Below, piece by piece: positions 58,969 to 64,000 of a stretch of DNA of 64,000 nucleotides. The stretch comes from Cohnella rhizosphaerae (GTDB lineage: Bacteria > Bacillota > Bacilli > Paenibacillales > Paenibacillaceae): the NCBI RefSeq assembly GCF_029525575.1, contig NZ_JAPDIA010000003.1:1666214-1730213 (forward strand). The letters are read 5' to 3'. The notes below the pieces were generated by a model. It ran no database searches, was not told the origin of the DNA, and was given only the letters and a program-made list of their open reading frames with translations. The position numbers and the translations under genes were made by a program. Every line of letters begins with the position of its first letter. The first letter of the stretch is position 1.

Positions 58969-59781
58969 CCGCGCGCATGTCGAAATGGGCGGGCTCCGCC
59001 GTGCTTGTTGCGCTTCTCGTCGCGACGCTCGTGCCTTTTTTTCTGCTGATCTACTTCTCGTTCAAGGACCAGATTGAGATTCTCGTCGATTTCTGGGGTC
59101 TGCCGTCCACGCTCAAATGGGAAAATTATTCGGCCGCCTGGGACGCCGTCAAAGCCAGCATCGGCCATTCGTTATACGTCTGCTTTGTCACCGTGCTGGG
59201 CGCCGTGCTGCTCGGTTCGCTGTCCGGCTTCGTTTTCGCCCGGCACCGCTTCCCTTTGCGCGGCTTGCTGTACCTGATGCTGATCGGCGTCATGATGATT
59301 CCCTCGCTGCTCAATATCGTGCCGCTTTACGCGATTATCAACAATCTGGGCTTCACGAACAGCTACCTGGGTCTGATTCTGCCCTACATCGCAGGCACTC
59401 AGCTGCTCGGCATCATGCTATGCCGCACCTTTTTACGAGTCGCTGCCGCAGGAGCTGTTCGAGGCGGCCCGGATCGACGGCGGCGGCGAATTTTACGTCT
59501 ACTCCCGAATCGCGCTGCCGCTGAGCCTGCCGATCCTCGTCACCGTCGCGATCGTCACCTTCCTTGCGGTATACAGCGATTACCTGTGGCCGTTTATCGT
59601 GCTGAGCCAGGAGCACCAGACGTTCACGATGGCCGCGGTCGGGCTCAACCGGTCGGGACGGACGGACATCGGACTGTCCTTCGCCGCCTATATCGTCGGC
59701 AGCGTGCCGACGATCCTGCTCATTCTGTTCGGCATGAAGTACTACATCGAAGGCATGGTCACCGGCGCCGTGAAGGCGTGA
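58965..59781 (+). CDS. Sugar ABC transporter permease (second), one apparent frameshift
   Basis: About 271 residues. AGGAGGTCC immediately precedes ATG 58965, which argues for an independent start. Membrane segments begin AGSAVLVALLVATLVPFFLL; after a T5 run (59430-59434; T4 restores frame) the EAA loop reads FEAARIDGGGEFYVYSRIAL, and the end is YYIEGMVTGAVKA. Channel partner of the upstream permease. Confidence 0.87.
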
Positions 59782-59818
59782 GCGCGTACCGAATTGCCCG
59801 GAAAGAGGCTGACTGACC

Positions 59819-62030
59819 TTGGACATCGCTAACAACCGCGCGCTTCCCAAGTGGATCTGGCATCGGGAACGCCATCAACAACGCAGCTTGACGCTGATCG
59901 CGCATCTGAATATGGACGCGCCCGTCGAAGGGGCCGCGTTTCGCGCGGCGCTCACGGGCGAGGCCGTCGTCCGCTGGAACGGCGACATCGTCGGCCGCAT
60001 CGCCGAATCTCCGTCCGCGGCCGCGGCGTTTACGAGCGTCGCCGGCTTCCCCGCGTCGATCCCGGCGGGCCGGCACGCGCTGAGCGTCGAGATCGTGGCG
60101 AACGACGTCTATCCGATCGCCGACGTCAACGCCTACCTGCACGCGCGCACGGTCGGTTTTATCGGATTTGTCGAAGGCGAAGGGCTATGGCTGCCGAGCG
60201 GCGAGGACTGGCTCGCGGACGGAGAGCGCGCCGACGTCGTCGCCCTGCTCGGCGAGGAGCCGTTCGGCGACCTCGAGTCGTCGCCGGATTGGTTCGTGCG
60301 CGGCGGCTACGGCGACATCGCCGCGACGCCGCTGGAAGATCCGGCCGTGCCGGAACGCTCAAGCGTGGACGCATCGCCCGCGGGCGGCGGCGCCTGGCGC
60401 TTCGGCGGCACGCTGGCCGGTATCGGCGGAGCGCCGCTGGAGGAGCCGGTGCCCGAGCGATTGGAGCTGTTCTACCACCTCCGCAAGCAAAACGAATGGA
60501 AGCTTCGCCGGGCGGCGCAGCGGCGGCTCGATCTCGCCGCGCTGCCGCAGGCGACGGTCGATCTCGGGCGCGAGCATAATGCGCGGATCCGGCTCGTCAA
60601 CGAAGGGACCTCCGCGATTACCGTGCTCTGGAACGGCGCGGAATCGATGCAGGAGCTGGAGCGCTACGACGGCTGCATTACGGAATGGTTCAGCGCCGTG
60701 CCGGGCGAGTCGCTGCATACGCTGCCGCAGGGCATGCGCTTCGTGCGCCTGTTTTTCCTCGGCGAGGCGGGGGCGGCGTTTGCCGCGTCGGTTCGCTTCG
60801 AGGCGGTGCAGGTCGCGTTGGAGCAGACCGGCTCGTTCGCGTCGGACGCGACCCGATTGCCGCTCGTCTATGACGTATCCGCCCATACGAGCCGGATTTG
60901 CCATCAGATCGGGCTCTGGGACGGCATCAAGCGCGACCGGCTCAACTGGACGTTCGACCTGTACATGGCGGCGCGCTCGTGCTATTTCCTGTGGGACGAC
61001 AAGGCCGTCATCCGGCGCGCGCTTCGCGAGCTGGGAGAGGGCACGCCGCATGGCAAATGGATGAACGGCATCTGCGAGTACACGCTGTGGTGGATTCAGG
61101 CCGTGGCCGAATATGTTTTTTATACGGGAGACCGCGCGTTTGCGCTGGAAATGAGCGAACCGCTGCGGCGTCATGCGGGATGGGTGTTCGAAAATACGGA
61201 TGAATCGACGGGCCGGCTGTCGCCGGAGGGCAGCATCCTGATCGAATGGGTGCCGCTTACCGAGGAGGAACGGGCTTCGGGGCTGCAGGCGATCTACGGC
61301 ATGACGCTCTCCGCGCTGGGCAGGCTGTCGGCGGATCTGCCGGCGCTCGGTATCGGACGGCTGCCTCCGCAGCCGCTGACGCACGAGGACGAATTCATGC
61401 GTCCGGACAACCGGCTGGCGGTAAAAGCGCTCGGCATCTCGGCCGGCATGGTGGGCGAGGCGCGGGCGCGGGCGTTTCTATCGAGCTACGAGCTGGCCGA
61501 TCCGGTGACGCCGCTGTCCGCCTACCAGTTCGCCGAATGCTGCTCCCGGTACGGCATGCACGAACGCGCCTACGGCATCATCGAGCAGGTCTGGGGCGGC
61601 ATGCTTGACCGCGGCGCCACGACCTTTTTGGGAGACCTACACCGATGCGTACGCGGGGGACGACTACCACGACGCGCTGACGACCTACGAGTCGTACGGC
61701 TCTTACCGGATCAGCCTGTGCCATTCCTGGTCGAGCACGCCGGTCAAGTGGATCTCCGAGACGGTGCTGGGCGTGACGTGCTTGTCGCCGGGGTTCGCGG
61801 CGGTTCGCTTCGAACCGACGGCGGTCGGCGGCATCGCAAGCTGCTCGGGCACCGTGCACACGCCGCGCGGTACGATCGCCGTCTCCTGGCGGCGCGAGAC
61901 GGGAGGAGAATTGACGGGCGAGATTCACGTTCCGGAAGGCGTCGAGGTCGTTGTCGCAGGCGTCGCGGCGAGGGTTCGCCGGGGCGGCGAATCGTTGGAG
62001 GCGCAGTCGGAGAGGAGCGGATCGAGATGA
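59819..62030 (+). CDS. GH78-like alpha-L-rhamnosidase (six-hairpin glycosidase), one apparent frameshift
   Basis: About 736 residues, no signal peptide. N-terminal beta domains (LPKWIWHRERHQQRSLTLIA) precede an alpha/alpha barrel with WDGIKRDRLNWTFDLYMAAR, typical of GH78, and GICEYTLWWIQAVAEYVFYT; the C-terminal beta domain includes SLCHSWSSTPVKWISETVLG. The frame changes in a T5 run (61625-61629); T4 gives ATTFWETYTDAYAGDDYHDA. The TTG start at 59819 follows AAAGAGG. Its corrected stop overlaps the next ATG (62027). It should remove rhamnose from imported oligosaccharides. GH78 against related rhamnosidase families is by eye only. Confidence 0.78.
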
Positions 62031-64000
62031 GCGGCCTGCTGCAGGAACAGTTCGAACGTCCGCCCGTCGATTACCGCGGCAAGCCGTTCTGGTCCTGGAA
62101 CGGCGAGCTTCGGCAGGAGGAGCTGATCCGCCAGATCGGCGTCCTCAAGGAGATGGGCTTCGGCGGCTTTTTCATGCATTCGCGGACGGGGCTGGCGACC
62201 GAATACATGGGCGAGGAATGGATGAAGCTCATCAACGCGTGCGCGGACGAAGCCGAGGGGCTTGGCATGGAGGCGTGGCTGTACGACGAGGACCGGTGGC
62301 CGAGCGGGACCGCCGGCGGACTCGTTACGCGGGAGCCCGATTACCGCAGGAAGTTCATCCGGCTGCGCGTCAGCGGCGCGGAGGCATTCATTCCGCCTCA
62401 GGATCCGCCGCTTGCCTTGTTCGAGTGCGCGCTTGACGGACTCGCCGCGATCGAAGTGCGGCAGCTTGCGGACGGAGAGCGGCCCGCGCCAGGCCGGTGG
62501 GCGCTTTGTTTCACCGTCGAAGAGCAGGCGAGCGAGAGCTTTTACAATGGCTACACGTACGTCGATACGATGAACCGCGAGGCCGTGGACCGCTTTATCG
62601 AGCTGACTCATGAAGCCTACAAGGACGCTTGCGGCGACCGGCTGGGGCGCTCCATCAAAGGCATTTTTACCGACGAGCCTCACCGCGGCGCGCTGCTGGA
62701 CGGCTTCGGGCTCGCCAATCCCGATCCGGAATGGCTCGCGCCCTGGACGGCGTCGCTGTTTGAACGCTTTCGCGAGCGATTCGGCTACGAGCTGGCGCCG
62801 CGGCTGCCGGAGCTGTTCCTGCAGGTCGAGGGCCGCGCCGTCTCGCAGGTCAAGTGGCACTACGCCGAGCTGCTGACCGAGCTGTTCATGGAAAACTTCG
62901 CGAAGCCGATCGGCGAATGGTGCGACGCGAACGGTCTCGCGCTGACCGGGCACACCCTTCACGAGGACAGCCTGACGGCCCAGACCGCGATGGTCGGCTC
63001 GGTCATGCGCTTTTACGAGCATATGAGCCATCCCGGCGTGGACGTGCTGACCGAGGGCAACGTCAGCTACTGGATCGTCAAGCAGCTCTCGTCCGCGGCG
63101 CGCCAGCTCGGCCGGTCCTGGATGATGTCCGAGCTCTACGGCTGCACGGGCTGGCAGATGACGCTGCAAGGACACAAGGCGGTCGGCGATTGGCAGGCGC
63201 TGCTCGGCATCAACCTCCGCTGCCATCATCTCTCCTGGTACACGATGGCGGGCGAGGCCAAGCGCGATTATCCGGCGAGCATTTTCTACCAGTCCGCCTG
63301 GTGGCGGGAGTACGAGACCGTCGAGACGTACTTCGCGCGGCTCGGACTTTTGCTGTCGCAGGGCGAACCGGCGTGCGAGCTGCTGGTCGTCCATCCGGTC
63401 GAGAGCGTCTGGTGCCAGACCTATCCCGGCTGGTCGCGAGGCCTGTCGGCGGTGTCGCCGGCGGTTCAGGAGCTCGAGCGCAAGTTCGAGGCGCTGTACC
63501 ATCTGTTGGCAGGGGGAACGGATCGACTTCGACTACGGCGACGAGGAAATGATGTCAAGGCTGGCATGCGTCGAAACGGGGGAAGACGGGACGCCGCGTC
63601 TTCGGGTGGGCCGCGCGGTCTATCGCGCGGTGCTCGTGTCCGGCATGACGACGATCCGGAGCGATACGCTGCACCTGCTTGAGCGGTTCGCTGCGGCTGG
63701 CGGCCGGGTCGTGTTCGCCGGCGAGGCGCCGGGTTACGTGGATGCGCTGCCGAGCGAGGCGTGCGCCGGATTCGCCGACGGCGGGCAGGCGATCCTTTGC
63801 GAGCCGGCGCAGTTGCCGTCGCGGCTGCGGGAAAGAGCCGGCATCGGCGCGATCGTGTCCGCGCAGGGCGCGGGCGGCGAGCCGCTGCCGGGCATCCACG
63901 CGCAAGTTCGCCGGACGGAAGGACGGACGATCGCGGTGCTGATGAACATGGACAGGGAGAACGGACTGCGCGATGTCACGATCCGGCTGCGGGTGCCGGT
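62027..64000 (+). CDS. Large glycoside hydrolase, GH106-like, 5' part of gene (one apparent frameshift)
   Basis: About 657 residues are visible and the gene runs past the window. Visible features: PFWSWNGELRQEELIRQIGV, GFGGFFMHSRTGLATEYMG, AWLYDEDRWPSGTAGGLVT, KGIFTDEPHRGALL, GLALTGHTLHEDSLTAQ and SWMMSELYGCTGWQMTLQG, a TIM-barrel type enzyme resembling GH106 rhamnosidase-like proteins often found beside GH78. AGAGGAG precedes ATG 62027, inside the previous stop. The frame changes at a G5 run (63512-63516); G4 gives LLAGERIDFDYGDEEMMSRL. No signal peptide, so probably cytoplasmic like its partner. Confidence 0.7.

Noticed and set aside
58073..59781. True fused permease gene
   Set aside because: A strong ribosome binding site and ATG at the junction, and the prevalence of extra-base errors, make two overlapping genes more likely.

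Overview
The window looks like chromosomal DNA from a high-GC member of the Paenibacillaceae (Cohnella or Paenibacillus type). The evidence is Bacillales-style GGAGG ribosome binding sites, CcpA-like cre sites, a leucine T-box, LacI and AraC regulators beside carbohydrate ABC importers, lipoprotein solute-binding proteins, a Paenibacillus-type cyclodextrin glucanotransferase and a CsoR/CopA copper pair. No rRNA, tRNA, phage, IS element or CRISPR array was seen.

Layout. 1-6.2 kb: 5' part of a LacI gene, then a maltodextrin ABC operon (malE, malF, malG, lipoprotein amylase). 6.3-8.3 kb: a chemoreceptor. 8.4-11.6 kb: an unusual cassette of a 38-residue Cys-rich peptide, a MauE-like membrane redox protein, a thioredoxin-like protein and an ABC exporter. 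11.7-16.6 kb: CGTase, a LacI repressor and an MFS transporter. 16.8-21.75 kb: an esterase, an AsbE-like/carrier fusion, an adenylating enzyme and a PhyH dioxygenase, which look like a small biosynthetic operon. 22.7-29.7 kb: intracellular cyclomaltodextrinase-like enzyme, a 1132-residue secreted amylase and its LacI. 30-39 kb: a YerB-like lipoprotein, a membrane AraC regulator and a second sugar importer operon with an oxidoreductase and an aldose epimerase. 39.6-41.1 kb: a GGDEF protein. 41.6-43.6 kb: T-box and leuA. 44-46.4 kb: AraC and a GH4 alpha-galactosidase. 46.4-50.2 kb: a secreted F5/8C-domain protein and a LacI. 51.3-54.3 kb: csoR and copA. 54.9-64 kb: LacI, a third importer and two large glycosidases of rhamnosidase type, the last one cut by the window end.

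Together the genes describe a starch/cyclodextrin, alpha-galactoside and plant-polysaccharide degrader. Extracellular CGTase and amylase make oligosaccharides, ABC importers take them up and cytoplasmic enzymes cut them, with one LacI or AraC switch per locus.

Two window-wide features matter. First, about 28 apparent frameshifts, almost all one extra base and mostly in homopolymers of five or more, break otherwise normal genes; I treat these as probable sequence errors and give full gene spans. Second, at least six gene-free intervals carry tandem repeats with a 50-52 bp period. They have unrelated sequences but similar length, and several units contain a palindrome.
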